Below are positions 12,172-25,300 of a DNA stretch of 64,000 bases, piece by piece. Location of the stretch: positions 56,726,180 to 56,790,179 of the forward strand of contig CM040741.1 in the NCBI GenBank assembly GCA_022829145.1, written 5' to 3'. This stretch comes from Albula goreensis. Its lineage: Eukaryota > Chordata > Actinopteri > Albuliformes > Albulidae. Position numbers and translations under genes: made by a program. Numbering within the stretch: position 1 is the stretch's first letter; each line of letters opens with the position of its first letter. Under the pieces are notes generated by a model. The model was not told the DNA's origin. It did not search any database and saw only the letters and a list, made by a program, of their open reading frames with translations.

Positions 12172-14443
12172 GTAAGTGTGAATTGCATCCTTTTGTGAAA
12201 CGGTGGCCTTTGCATTGCCTTTAGTATTTGCAAGGAAGTAACACGAACAAAAAGTTAATTTCTTGTATTTGACTGAAAACTATTTTTTGTTCAGAAATAA
12301 AAGCCTTGGTGGATATGGTGTGATGTAATTTGATCAAGCTGTGGAAGTTCACTCAAGATTTATAGTTTCAGAAAATTTAAAATCAAGAGAAATATGAATT
12401 TGCATTGTAGTGTTTGTGTCTCTTTTATTAGTATTCAGATATATATATATAAAAATCCAGAATATATGTGTGGCTATTACATGCATTCTTTTGTCATTGT
12501 TTGGCTTCAAATCATCACTACTAGTTTGGTATACATTATCTTATCCTGTGTCTTTGATGGCTGTTTTTACATTGATAAGCCATGTTGTAATCAGTGCCCT
12601 CTGGCCTAGGTTAATGTTGTGGCCCACAGATGAATTGCAATATGCTTCTGTTATTTAGGCAAATAGCCCCTCTGATGTTATTCCATCTTGGAAGTTAAAA
12701 TAAAATCACACAAAATTTGTTGTGTATGCAGAAACAAAGCGTAATTTTAAAGGTAGACCAGGAAGCATCTTCCTCCCACAGCATAGGTGATCTTGTTAAA
12801 TGTGTCATTTTTCCCATGTTCATTTGCTGCCAAAACTGCCTTGTGCACAGCAGAATCTAGACACCAGAATTTTTTTTACAGTAACAGGTGCAGACAGAAG
12901 GGCAGGGTCTCAGTAAGTATATGTGCTGATGCAGAATGAAAATGCATCAGTGATTATTGAGCATAGGTACTCACTTCTATTTTTTAGGAAAAGATTCTGA
13001 ATTGTATGCTTAAGTCTTATTAAGAGCTAGGAATATGTAATTCTCCTTTGTGTCACATGATGGCGATATTGGATAAATTCTGCCGGTTTACTTATGATAG
13101 TTACACACAGAGTAGGAGAGAAAAGTTGAGTAAGCATCTGTTCACTTAATGTAATTGAGCTGCTGGCTGTCCATCTACACACAGGTCACATTCTCCATCC
13201 TCTTTACCTTGAATCTTTTTTATTGTTTCTGCCTCAACTGTCACTGCTGTTGCCTAAACTTGGATGACTGCAAGAATTAGTATTTCCTTGTGATCATGTA
13301 AATATGGATTCTAGATCGGAACACTGTAGCTGGGAGAAATGTTGTCTTTTTAAAGGCATATGCAATTGGATCAAAGTTCCAGCCCTTGAAGAGACTAAGT
13401 ACAGTTGATTGGGTCCCATCCCTCATATGTCAGTATTCAGCCATTTTAAATGGTGCAGTTTAGTTTTAGTAATGGACTACATAATGAGGCCATAATCCAT
13501 GCAGCAATTGGAATATGAGAGTAGACAAGCACATTAATTAGTGATTTAGCAGTCGATGTAGTGGTTTGCTTTTAAAATCAGTTCTTGAAGTGTTAGATTT
13601 CAGTGAACCATCTCTTAGCTGTTGGGACATCTTTGGGCACAATCAACCCATAATTGTACCTATAGTCATATAATATCCATTACATGTTTGAATGTCTGCA
13701 GAAGGAATTTAGGAAAAATGCTTTGATGAAAGGCATGAGGGCTATGACTGCACATTGGGATTTGAACCTGCAGCTCATGTGTTTCCTCAGTGGTTTAATG
13801 GTGTCATGGTTTAATTACAGACTTTGTTGTGGAATATGGAAGAGGAACCATGTTTTTGGACATCTAAGAAAATTACACACTTATTAGTCTGACCATAATA
13901 AGTAAATAAATGCTCCCTGTGATGCTAGCAGCTGTTGGGTCATAAAGCCACCCTCAGTGACAATGACGTTCTAGTCACGGGCTCTCGTTTGAAGTTTATT
14001 GTGCCTCAGATGGTACTTATATATATAAAAATGTGACTTTGAGGCTTTGTCCCTTGCAGTAGGTCTGTCCATGGTCAGTGCCTGTGGCTCCAGCTGTCAC
14101 TTTTCACAGTCTGATTTTTTCTGGTGGTTTTTTTTTTTAATTCTATGTCATTAAGTGTTCTTTTATGGCAGTGAGTGATATCTTGTGTCCCTTCCTTCAC
14201 GTCGCCAGTGTTTTTCTCAGTGTTTGCTAAGTGAACGTGGGAAATGTTAAGAGGTGCAATCATAATTTTACCTTTAGCTGCCATCTGCTAATTACTGATC
14301 TAAAACCATTTGGTCAGTCCCCACCCCCACCCCTAAACACACACAAAGTTGAAGTTAATTTAATTTTCCTTAGAGTATTTTCTAAGATCTTGTGTTTTTG
14401 CCCCTCCCTGCTCTTTTTCTGCTAACCTTTGCATCCACACCAG
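12172..14443 (+). other. unc13b: Intron
   Basis: About 2.3 kb. A B-box-like word (reverse complement of GGTTCAAATCC) at about 13757 hints at an old SINE fragment, but no A box is clear. Nothing else supported. Confidence 0.75.
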
Positions 14444-14473
14444 GCAACTATTTTGGATGGGGCGATCCACAGA
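14444..14473 (+). CDS. unc13b: unc13b 30-nt microexon (NYFGWG)
   Basis: A 30-nt exon between acceptor CACCAG (ending 14443) and donor GTATGT. It encodes C-NYFGWGDPQ with split codons at both ends (entry phase 1, exit phase 1). Family proteins carry NYFGWG at this exact place in the linker, after the CC pair and before the DSAVDD block. The phases match 12171 on the left and 19878 on the right. It is too short for ORF-based detection. Its inclusion or skipping would not change frame. Confidence 0.85.
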
Positions 14474-17400
14474 GTATGTAATCTTTTTTTGTTTATTTTT
14501 TTAAGTTTCCTTCCCTTGCCCTCCTCCCATGTGCTCTGTGCATGTTCTCTCGGGCTGAACCAAAGTCCCCTGCAGCCCTGCGAGGAAATTCATGCAACTA
14601 CAAAAAAGGGTCCTTCCGTCGCCTCCTCTCTCTCATTCTCTCATTTTCATTCTCTCTCTCTCCCAGCTCAAGCCATCATCATTTGTGTTTTTCCCCCTCG
14701 GCATCTATGCAGGAGCAGGGGAGTATAAAGAGTCCCCTCTCTACCTCTTTCCCACAGTGCCAAGCAGAAGTCCAGAATTTTGACATCTGCCCTTCTTTGT
14801 GCACACATTTTCATTCTGTCTGATCAATGTATTGATATGTAATGTGTTTGTATGCCCATTAAAGGGGACCACAGGGTAGTCCTCAGGGAAGATGAATGCT
14901 TAACCTTTCAATTATTGTTCAACAAGTATGTCAAATTGGAGTCTGAAATGAGTCTGACGTTTTCTGGGGAGGAGTTGATAAGTCTGAGAAATGAGACCCT
15001 GGGGACGTGGATGGTCATGTGAAGCCCGTGCCATGCCAAGGGTTCATTTTTAATTGCCTGTTGATGTTTGTCAGGAAATGTCAAATCAAATCCAACCTCA
15101 AAATTATGACATAGAATTAAACAATAATATAAACTGCTGAGAATTTTCCCAAGTTGTGAGACTCAAACAATTCAGCTGTCTGCAGACTTCAAGCTCTTGG
15201 TGGTGCAATTGTGCAATTAATATTAAATATCACTGAAGTCATTATGAAACAATTTTTGAAGATGATTAAACAGTCTTATTTTAAGTCAGATGTTTTAATG
15301 TATCTGCAGCAGTCAAACTTCCAGGTCCTCTTGCTTGACTTCTGTGATCATAATGTGTTGTCAAGCTAGCTACATTATTGCTTTGTTTCTTGAGTGGAAA
15401 TTATTGCTATTGAAGATGGAAAGCTGAAAGCAGCATCATCTCTCTCTTTCATTAGGTGTCCCCAAATACTGTTCCGCTGTGGTATCCTTTTAGCTGATCG
15501 CTGTGCAATTTATAGGATCTTGATTGAAAGCATTCAACTTGAAATCCAATATTTTTGAAACACATTGAACAGAAAAGTATGTCTAATGAAGTGTAATAAA
15601 ATTTTTAGATGACATAATACATTCATAACATATAAAAGATTAAACTTTCTTGCACTTCAACAAATATATTAAGTCATTTGCAGAATCTGCTCATGTTTTT
15701 AATATAATGTGTACAACCTACTGAAAAACTGATTTATATACATGTGTTCACATTGACATGAAATATCAAACATAAAAATTACTCGTTAAGCCAGAATTAA
15801 AAGTCCCATGCTTTTGATTGTGAGCATAACAAGCATCCAAGTCTTGTTTTTAGAAAAAGAAAAAAACATACCTTTTGGACTGCACCTGCCACCTAGAACT
15901 TCCACAAAACAGTGAAACAAATGTTATGCCAATTTAGTTTCATTTAATTAGCTTTTATGCATAGCAACTGACAGCTTACAAGTCATCACTAAAGCAAGAG
16001 ATTCTGCCTCCACCCTGGTAATCATTTTTTCTTACTGGCAACCATTGCATTGCATTCTGGGATACACCACTTTTCAATAGTGTCAAGAGCTGGAGATCCT
16101 ATAGCAGTGATGTATCAGCTTTTTGATAGTGATGAAATGTGCAATAGGCTCAGCACATCCTCCAATTAAAAAAGCCCTGAGATAACAATCTCATACCAGG
16201 TTGTCTTTGACAAAGCTTGTACACTACATTTCTCAGTACGTTCTGGGGTGGTTTTAGTGAACTACATATGAAATGCCTTCTGTTGTAATTTCAGAAAATA
16301 TTACAAAATGGCTGCCCATAAAAGAGTACTGTGTAGAGAATATTTCTGTTTACCAGTCAGCTTCAGCTGTGTGTGTCTGTAGAACAGTCACCTGCTGTGT
16401 GTGCCCTTGAAGGCTCCCAGGTTTGGGAGAACATCATAGCTGACAGCAGCCAAAGAGAAGGAGCAAACTGCAAAATGGAGTGTTTCCCTCTCCATTCCAA
16501 GGTGTCACACTCACTTTTGACAGCCACATACACCTTCAGTTCTTATTGAGGGGAAAAGTTAGAGAAAAACCTGACACCATGCGCTGTCCAGGTCAGAGAC
16601 AGTTATGATAAGGTAACTCCATCACCCAGATTTTTTTGCCTGTGTGCTGGGAAGGTGCCGTATCAACTGTCCCCCTAGCAGCAGACACCAAACAGAAGGT
16701 GATTGAAGAACACAACTGAACTCAGATGTACTGGAAACTTGGAGTCTCCTGCTCCTACACATATCCATAGGGGAATTGTATTCAGTCAGTTCTACCTAGA
16801 TAATGGAAACTAAAAATTAATAATATATACAGGTTGTCAGGATCACTCCAAAGTAGATTTTTCTAATGATGCTGATACAGGTAAATTTTCAGTGCCACCA
16901 AGATTTTCTGTTTACTTTATAGAAAAAATTTTCTGTCTAACTATTTTTGTAATGAATCAACCCAGAGAAATTCATATTAAACAAAAATGAAAGCAATTAA
17001 TTCCAAATAGTAATATGTATGTAATAGATTGCAACTGTTTATCTTCAAGAAAGCAAAATAATGGATTTGTTCTAAATAGTCACACTTTATTTTCTGTTGT
17101 TAATAGAAATATCAAGAAAATGTATTGTTAAGGTTCTGATTAAGAATTCCCTAACATGGCTAATGCTCTAAAATGTCTAAAAAGAGAATGGTCATGCATC
17201 TAATGATTAAAAAAATTGGTAGGTAATTATTACGCCATTTATTTTTGCTGTTTTGGCTGAAACAAGCAGCCAAAGTAGAGTGTGTAATCTAATGGAGCAC
17301 ACTGTAAACACACTGTAAGCACTATTGCAGTGTCACACAAACTGATCCCAACAGTGCATGTTATAATTTTTGTGTATTTACCTCACAGTCGCATCACCCT

Positions 17401-18278
17401 ATTTTCCACTTTACACATTTTCCAATCTTTATTAGCATCAACTGGCCATCCACAATGTGTTGTCAATGATGCATAAAGCATTTGTTTGTGATTTATTAAG
17501 CTTTTATAATTACATTCAAAGGTAAGAGGAATCCATTGAAGATTGACTAAAACTGGGTCTGGTCAACTCATTCTTACAAGAGAAACTTAAAAATCTTTTT
17601 GATCAGTGGGTAACCCATCTGCACAGTTTATCTGTCACATTCCATTCACTCCCAATGTAAACACACACACCCACCCATCCCCACCTTGGCACCTTCACAT
17701 GCTTTGCATTCTTGTTTCTATCTGGGGAGGTACCCCAAGGTTTGTGTGCATGAATATGTGAGCTGTCTACCAAAGCAAGCATGCATGTCTGTCCCACCCA
17801 ACCCTCTTTTCCACCTGACTGTCATACCTGCCCTGGTAAGCTTGTGGTCCAAGGCTGTATTCCCTCCTCCTCATGTATGTGTGTCAGTATATTTTGATGT
17901 ATTCCTGTGTCTAAAGTGATTCAGTGGTATATGTGTCTGTTATTTCTTTTACTGATTTTCTGGTTCATATGATTTTTGCCATACAGCCTGTGGTCTGAAC
18001 AAACTGCATGCATATTAAGCACTCGATTATTATGTGATAATGTTTTTAGCCATTCAAAGCTTTTAAGCCAGGTAAAGGCCTTGTGGGTGAAGTAGGATGT
18101 GTAATGATGGTCTTAACATAAATGGCTGTGTTTTAGATGTTGAGCGTTCTCATTAAGAAGTCAGACATCATGCTGGCATCATGCTTTTAAAGGTTTCATT
18201 TATTCTCTCATTTTGTCCCACACACTCCCATATAGATCCCAGTTTTTGGCTGTGAATAGCCATGTGAATGCATTTCTG

Positions 18279-18335
<57 letters not shown>

Positions 18336-19877
18336 TGAGAGAGAGAGATGCAAAGAGGTCTTTGTGTACTGTTGGTTGTTGTGAGTGTGAATACATGCCA
18401 TTTTCACTGAAGATACTGTGAATGACTACTTGCACAATGATGCGACAGAATTATATTCTGATTGGTCCACATGGCCTTACTGTCACCCTGGGCGGGATGG
18501 TTATTGTCAGTAGAATTTTCTCCCCTGATTGTACAAGAACCACTCCTCTTCATGTTTAGTTGCCTGTGCTCAGCCTGTTCATTCTGCACCGGAAGTGCCT
18601 CTGTCCATAGTGACTGCTGTGCAGCCCAGTTGGTGGAGAGTAGAGGGAAAATGAAGTAGAAGATGGCTGAATGTTCTTTGGAGTACATGTCTGCACTGTG
18701 TTTAATAAACAGAAGACTTCATTGAAACGGATTGCCTTAAAATTGATTTTTGTATATTCCTAAGTAGAAATAAAAAAGAGAGAAAAAAAAATCAGTCACG
18801 GTCAAATAATACCCCCTAATGGCCCCACACATAACCAGTGTTGGTTTGATGGAGTTTAATTGCTATTACGCTGAACTAGTTTACACAGTACTTGAGTGAG
18901 CAATTTGAGTTCAAGTGTAATCCTTCAGTCCAAAGTATTTTGGTTATCATGAATTTCCAGAACCAGGGTTGGAAGCATGGTAGCCATGATCAGATATTTA
19001 CACCTCACCTTCCCAGTTGTGCAAGTGGAATAGAATGTCCTATTACTTTCAGCCAGACTGGTCTCAGTCTTTAAACATGTTTGCACTAGAGCCTGTGTAC
19101 TTCCTCAACTTGATAATTGATGAAGTATGCAGTAGTTGGTGTCATTTTTCATGAAAAAAAAAATGTTTTAATGAAAAAAGCAAACTTTTCAACCTTTTTC
19201 AAACTTTTTTTTTAACCCTTTTTGAGGACTGTTATGATACAAGTGGTTATTCATTTATTTCCACATCATTTGATCTATCTGAATCCTGCACTTCTCTTTC
19301 CAACAAAAGGGGGAACCATTTGTATGAGCTGTAAACATACCCCCTACCTCCTGTAATAGCTGCTGCAGCATCTTTGGCCATCCATGAGAAATAGTGTATA
19401 CATGGCATGCTTGTTACTTTGACAATTTATTTTTATTTGCATGTGTTTTGGGGAAAAAAAGCAAAAAAGAGTATTTCTTTACCCTTAAAGTTTCCAGTAA
19501 AGCAATGATTGTAAAGGATAAATCGGCAGGCATTGCAGTTTCCAATTTTTATGTTCCCATTGTTTCTGGAACTGGTGTCCCATAAATATGTTTTTGTTTT
19601 TTTGGGCTGTACTCCAGTAAGTGTGGAACACAATTTTATTGTGTTATTTTCAGACTGAGAGATTTAGGGACTACACTCTGCATCTGTGTGCATGGCATGT
19701 TTTGCTGGTGGATTGAATGTTAATGCACAAGAGGTGCACTGATAACATGGGGAAGTGGCGCGATGCATCTCTCACCTCAAGACCATCCACCCCTTTCCCC
19801 CTTGTTCCCCTCGTCACTTAACCCCTCTTCCCCCTCCCTCAGTATTTTGTTTCGGAGCTTCTCTTTTCCCCACACAG
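14474..19877 (+). other. unc13b: Intron
   Basis: 5.4-kb intron. It contains a GT microsatellite at 18282-18332. No other coding segment with splice borders was recognised. The end is a long C/T-rich tract (19790-19870). Confidence 0.8.
18282..18348. repeat. (GT)n microsatellite with GA tail
   Basis: About 25 GT dinucleotides followed by TTTGTGAGAGAGAGAGA. Long alternating purine-pyrimidine runs like this are length-polymorphic. The Thr/His peptides read from the complement are artefacts. Confidence 0.98.
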
Positions 19878-20100
19878 CCCTGGACGACCATGACAGTGCG
19901 GTGGACGATCGGGACAGTGATTATCGCAGCGAAACCAGCAACAGTCTGCCCCCTCGGTACCACACCACGGCCCAGCCCAACTCCTCCCTACATCAGTACC
20001 CCATGGGCCCCAGGCTGCACCACCAAGCTGATTCTCGAGAGTCCTGCACAGACTCTATGCAGAGCTATGACCTGGATTACCGGGAACAGAGGGGGAATAG
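19878..20100 (+). CDS. unc13b: unc13b exon: [18 protein letters not shown] linker
   Basis: Encodes a Ser/Asp/Tyr-rich linker with the hallmark [18 protein letters not shown], then [18 protein letters not shown], and ends in YREQRGN plus two bases (AG). The [18 protein letters not shown] block is essentially invariant in UNC13A and UNC13B. Acceptor CACACAG ends at 19877 and donor GTATAC follows 20100. Entry phase is 1 and exit phase 2, length 223 nt. The two leftover bases pair either with the C at 33792 (Ser, ordinary ub form) or with the first base of the giant exon (Arg). This exon is therefore the branch point of the two C2A-containing forms. Confidence 0.94.
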
Positions 20101-22369
20101 GTATACGCCTCCATACATGTATATACACACCAATTACAGCTATTCAAACTGACATCCCAACCCACAAGCACACACATTTTCAAAGGAAAATCCACATAAT
20201 TGCACACTAATATGCATGTTTAAACAAGCAAATTCATGCACATGTAAATTCCAGTACACACAGGGACAGTCACAAACACACACAGACAGGCAATTACACA
20301 GGCACACACACATGCTCACAGAAACACTCAGATGCACATAAAATTCCCACACACAAATGTAAACACATGCATACTCATGCAAGCATGAAAACATATCTCC
20401 CACTAAAGGAATCCTGGTTAAGCCCATAGAAGTGAAAGAGAGTGTACATGGTCAGATGGCTCTCACTGACTCATGCTTTGAGGACTGTTCTTCCAAAAAT
20501 GTTTGTTGTTTCAGATGAAGCAGCAGTCTTGAATCAAAGCTGCTAAGAGCCCTGCAGATTCAGATACTTTTTTTCCCATTTGTTTGAAGGCTCTGCTTAG
20601 AACACAAGTGCCCAGTTCATCCAGCAGCTTTAGAGGGTTTAGCCACTGATCTTCTAATGCAGCCATTCTCAGGAGATGTACCAATGAGCACCGTCAGTGT
20701 GTTTCATGCACTGTGCCTTCATGTCTGAGGACAGTCTTGACTGAAGTGCTATTCTCTAGTTATAATGCCATATATACAATGATTTGGACACAGACGTCTG
20801 GTTTTATTTTCCTGCCCTTCTCCAGCTCTTGCCCGTACAGTACAAGACATGTATGTCTAATAATCAGTGTTGAAAGGGCCGCTGAGAGCCACTTCACTAT
20901 TGGTCCCTCTCAGTAACTGAATGATTGTCAAGTTCAAACAAGGGTGCTTAATCCATATAAAATGCTTTGTGCATCCCAAAATGAGCTAAATGTCAGCTGT
21001 TGTAGCAAAATAGAGACATTGGATATAAATGGCTGTGTGGGGACAGCTCAAGGCCAAGTTGTCTTTGAAGCAGAGATCACTGATTTACACTGGTAGCTGC
21101 CATATTTTACAGTAAATCCTTGTGCATTTTCAGAATTATGTTAGAAATGTAGTTATTCACTGATAAAATAACATGTCAATATTCCATTTTAAGTTTATAT
21201 ATGGGACCTGATTGTTCATAATGAGTTTGGGAAAGTATTGTAAAAGGCTTTTAAATATGGATTATTAACATATATATTCTCTTATTACTTTTATATGACA
21301 ATTAAATTAATATTCATTTTTGTTTTACAGCCACAGTGTTACTTTGGGGGTTGCCTGAAAGTTATGCAGCCTAATACTTTTGCTACTGTTTGGCTCCATA
21401 TTATGACTGTTGGCCACACACAAAAAAAGAAAATGTCTTCAAAGACTAGTTGGCAAAGTTGTATTGTGCTTTTTTTGAAGAATTATTTAAGTCACTGGAA
21501 AACCATATAAAATACATTTGGCAAGTAAATGAAATTCTCAGATTTATACGGTGTCTGCAAAATGACCTCTTGACGAAGGCTTATACTTTCTGACTGCATC
21601 AAAACCACAGGAGTAATGGGCACACTCCATTCTTTAACACTGCTGTTGTGTGAGAAAATCATTTGGGATGTTGATAGACTGTGGTTAATCTAAGTCTGCT
21701 TGGGCTGATAGAGGGATGAGCCGGCTCAGTTTCCACAACAACAGGGAAAAAAGATTGGATTACAGGGAAACTGATTTTTGTTTTCAATGCTCAATTATTT
21801 TGTGGCTGGAAGTCTCAGTGTGTAAACAATAACACAAAGCATTTTGCATTTTCTCTGATAGTCTGTGATTTTGAGGTTTAGAACATTTTAATGGTCATTT
21901 TAGAGCTAAAATAGATCATTGAGAGCTATAGGAATAAGTGATAAATGGCATAAATTAATTGTATTATAAATATAAAGTAAATTATACAAAATATTGTAAT
22001 ACATATTATCAGGGTTAGCATATTTATTATGGGCTAGCATCTTTATCTCGATTTATGCAAAAAATATGTTACATAGCAAAGTGGTAATTTTATTGGAAAG
22101 TTGCTTTATATTCACTCATACAGACTCACACACTACACAAGCCCATGAAAATCCTCCTTGTCAAATTCAATGACATAATCCTGTTTGCATGTTACTACTG
22201 TGTTTTTTTATGTTATGTACTTTTTGTCAAGTAGCCTTGCCTTTTTTCTTTGAAACTCTTTGCTTTTCCTCTACATTTTCTTATCTTTATTTCCTTTGTT
22301 TTATACTTTTTCCTCCTTTTTCCTACTCTTCTCTTTTTATTCCACCTGAACAAGATCCCCTAACCATAG
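20101..22369 (+). other. unc13b: Intron with CA-rich degenerate stretch
   Basis: The interval 20150-20395 is an interrupted CA-rich repeat (many CACACA runs with substitutions). The rest is AT-rich. The 3' end, about 22200-22345, is an unusually long T/C-rich tract. That fits a strong acceptor for the giant exon. Confidence 0.8.
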
Positions 22370-25300
22370 AGGGAGAGTCAGAATTATTCCTGTAGATTCT
22401 GGTATGGGTGTGGATGACTGGGAGAGCAAATACAAAGTGCAAGGGAGGAGCGCTCTGAGTGAGTTCTTTGACAAGGAGGAGGAGCAGTGGGCAGATGATG
22501 ACGACAACAAGAGCATGATAATTCGCATGGCCAGGGACTGTCGTGAATCATCAGGGACTCATTTTTATGATGACATGGAAATGGAGTCAGTTCCTCCTGC
22601 TACCTACCCAGAGGAGTATGACACCATAGACAGGCGACGGAGGAAGAAGCTCCGTGACCAGGGAGGGGATGTCAGGCTGGTTTATCAGGGACCAGGAAGA
22701 TTTATAGAGGAATCTTACCCCCCTGACATCTCCAGCATGCCCTCTGTACAGCTTCTTCGCCACAAAAGAGGGGAGCAAGTTTTGCGGCAGGTAGCAGAGA
22801 TGGAAGAAGAGGAGGAGCAGATGACACCCTGCTTGCGCCCTTACAAAAATGGTCTGCTCTACAAGACTAGGATGTGGGCCAAAAACAAGTTGGAAAACAC
22901 TCTAGAAAACTATGTGGCATACCAGGAGGAGGAGGCTGCCAGGCTTAGGGCCAGCCTTGAGTGGGACTCGGAGGGCTCAGATGAACTGCAGTACTCCATA
23001 GGTTCTGAAGAGGAGCTGGAAGAGATTGCCTCATTAGCAGAGGCCATAAACACTGAGAATGGAAGGTATTACGGCCAGGGACGATATGGCTCCACATATG
23101 GAGCTCACACAGACAAGCTTCAAGGATACCGGGATAAGAAGAACAGTAAAGGGAAGATTGGGGGTTGGGCTCCAGAGGCCATGCTTTCTCCTGTTGAAGA
23201 GCCCCTCGATGAATATGTAGATCCTATGGATGAGTTGCAATGCCTGGTAGAGACGGTATCTGAGTACCTGGCTGAGAAAGAGGAAGAGATCAGCAAGTAT
23301 GGATCCCTTCCTAAGTCAAGTAAGTCAAGGTTGTCATCTCAGGGCAGCACGAGAACAGACTCTGTTGGTGATGACCAGAGCATTTCTTCAAAACAGGCTA
23401 AGGAGGAAACACCATCTGAGGCAAAGGGCTCAAAATCAGATGCCTCAACTGAACAGGGAAAATCAGGTGTTAAGAATGCTGTGAGTTCTTTGTTCAACTC
23501 TTTCACTGAAAAAGTTAGCTCAGGGTCTAAACAGCCTTCTGAGTCCACAGAGGCTGCAGCCCCAACAGAATCTGGCATCTCTAAACTTCTATCCTTCATT
23601 CCCAAGTCTACAAGCCCTACTCCAGTGGCTGTGGTCCCCCCAGCACAAGAACCTGCACCAGATAGAAAATTTTCCCTACAGTCTTTACTGCCTTTCCAGT
23701 CACCTGATGTCAAGGAGCCTGGGAAGAAGACTCCAGAGGGAAACCCAGAAGCTAAGCCTGCTGAAGCAATCAGTGAGAAGCCTCTGGAAAGCACAGCAAG
23801 CCAGCCACCCTCAATTGTAAATTCCATGTTTGGAAAAATAAACCCCCTAAAGCTTTTTTCAGGTGATGAAGCAGTGAGCTCCGTAGAACAGAATAAACTC
23901 CAAAGCAGGGGTGGACAAAGAGAGAGCTCTGTAGATCAGGCTAAAAGTGATGGAAGCTTGGCTGATGTAAAGCCTGTAGGAATGAATGGACCAGAACAGT
24001 TCTCTGTGATAGGCAGTGGGAGAAGACTTGAGAAAGCAGGAAGTGGGTCTCAGGATCCTCAAACTTCAAACAAACAGGGAAAACCAACAGAGGAAAAGTT
24101 TGAAATGAAGAATGCCCCACAGGATTTCCAAACTAAACAGGATGGAATGTCTGTGAGCCAGACAGAGGACACTGGGTTTTTTAGCCCTTTCAAGAAATCA
24201 ATCAGCTCACTGATTTCCTCGACACCCTCTGAAACCGCCACGAACCAGACCTCACCTGCCTCCTCTGTACTGTCTGTTTTTAGGTCAGCAGAGGACATTC
24301 GCGCTGAGAAACCAGAGGAATCTCTGGGTGGCAAGTTAAAGCTTCCCTTCCTCTCCTCTGAAAATGTGACAGCTCCACAGCCACCAAAATCAGAAGGAGG
24401 GGTGTTTTCTGGGCTCCTGAAATTTGCCTCTGGTGAAAACATCAGTTCCTCTAAGAATGTTTCCCAAGATTCAAACAAAAAAGACAGTGGACCTCCACAA
24501 GGTGAGGCAGTTACCTCGAATTCCAGTGTAAACCCTGAGACTTCTAAAACAAATCTGACAAACCGTGCTGCCCTCCTTGAAACACAGCCTAAAGGGAACC
24601 CTGAAACAGGTTGGTTCTCTAACCTCTTCAAGATGACATCTAATGAGGATGTACGTGCACCTCCTCAAGGTCAACAACAGGTAAAACCAACAGGTGTATC
24701 TTCCCCATCAATAGTCCCAAACCAGCCTGTTCCTGGCAATGAACAGCAACAGCCTAATAAGCAAATAACCTCAAACCAGCCACAGCCTGCTCACACACAA
24801 CAGCCACAGCCTCAACAAGGAGGGCTGTTTTCAGGACTCTTCAGTCAACCACAGCAGACACCATCTAATGTTCTGCAAACTCAAGGCGGTAATAATCAAC
24901 AGATGGTCAATCAAAATCAGAATACTCCTCAACAAAGTACAGTACCGCCCCAGACAGGAGGGTTCCTTTCGGGATTGCTTAGATTTGGCTCCTCTGATAA
25001 CGTATCTGCAAATAATCCACCCCCTCCTGCACAACAGCAACAACTATCTCCCAGTGGCCAAAGTCACCTGGCACAGAGCAATGTACAGCAATTCCCTGGT
25101 CAAAATCAGAATCCAAATCGACCACAGCAATCTGCAACACCCCCATCTCAACCAGGTGGTCTTCTCTCTGGATTGTTTAAATTTGCTTCATCAGAGAATG
25201 TATCTGCTAATAGCCCTTCTCCTCAGGTACAGCCACAGCAGGGCTCCCCTGGCAGTCAGCTTAATAAACAACAAACAGGCATGGTTAATATTCCTGTACA

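Noticed and set aside
13740-13880. Possible SINE head (B-box-like word at about 13757)
   Set aside because: Only one box is convincing, and no A box or tail could be found.
18168-18435. His-Thr repeat peptides on the minus strand
   Set aside because: Translation of the GT microsatellite.
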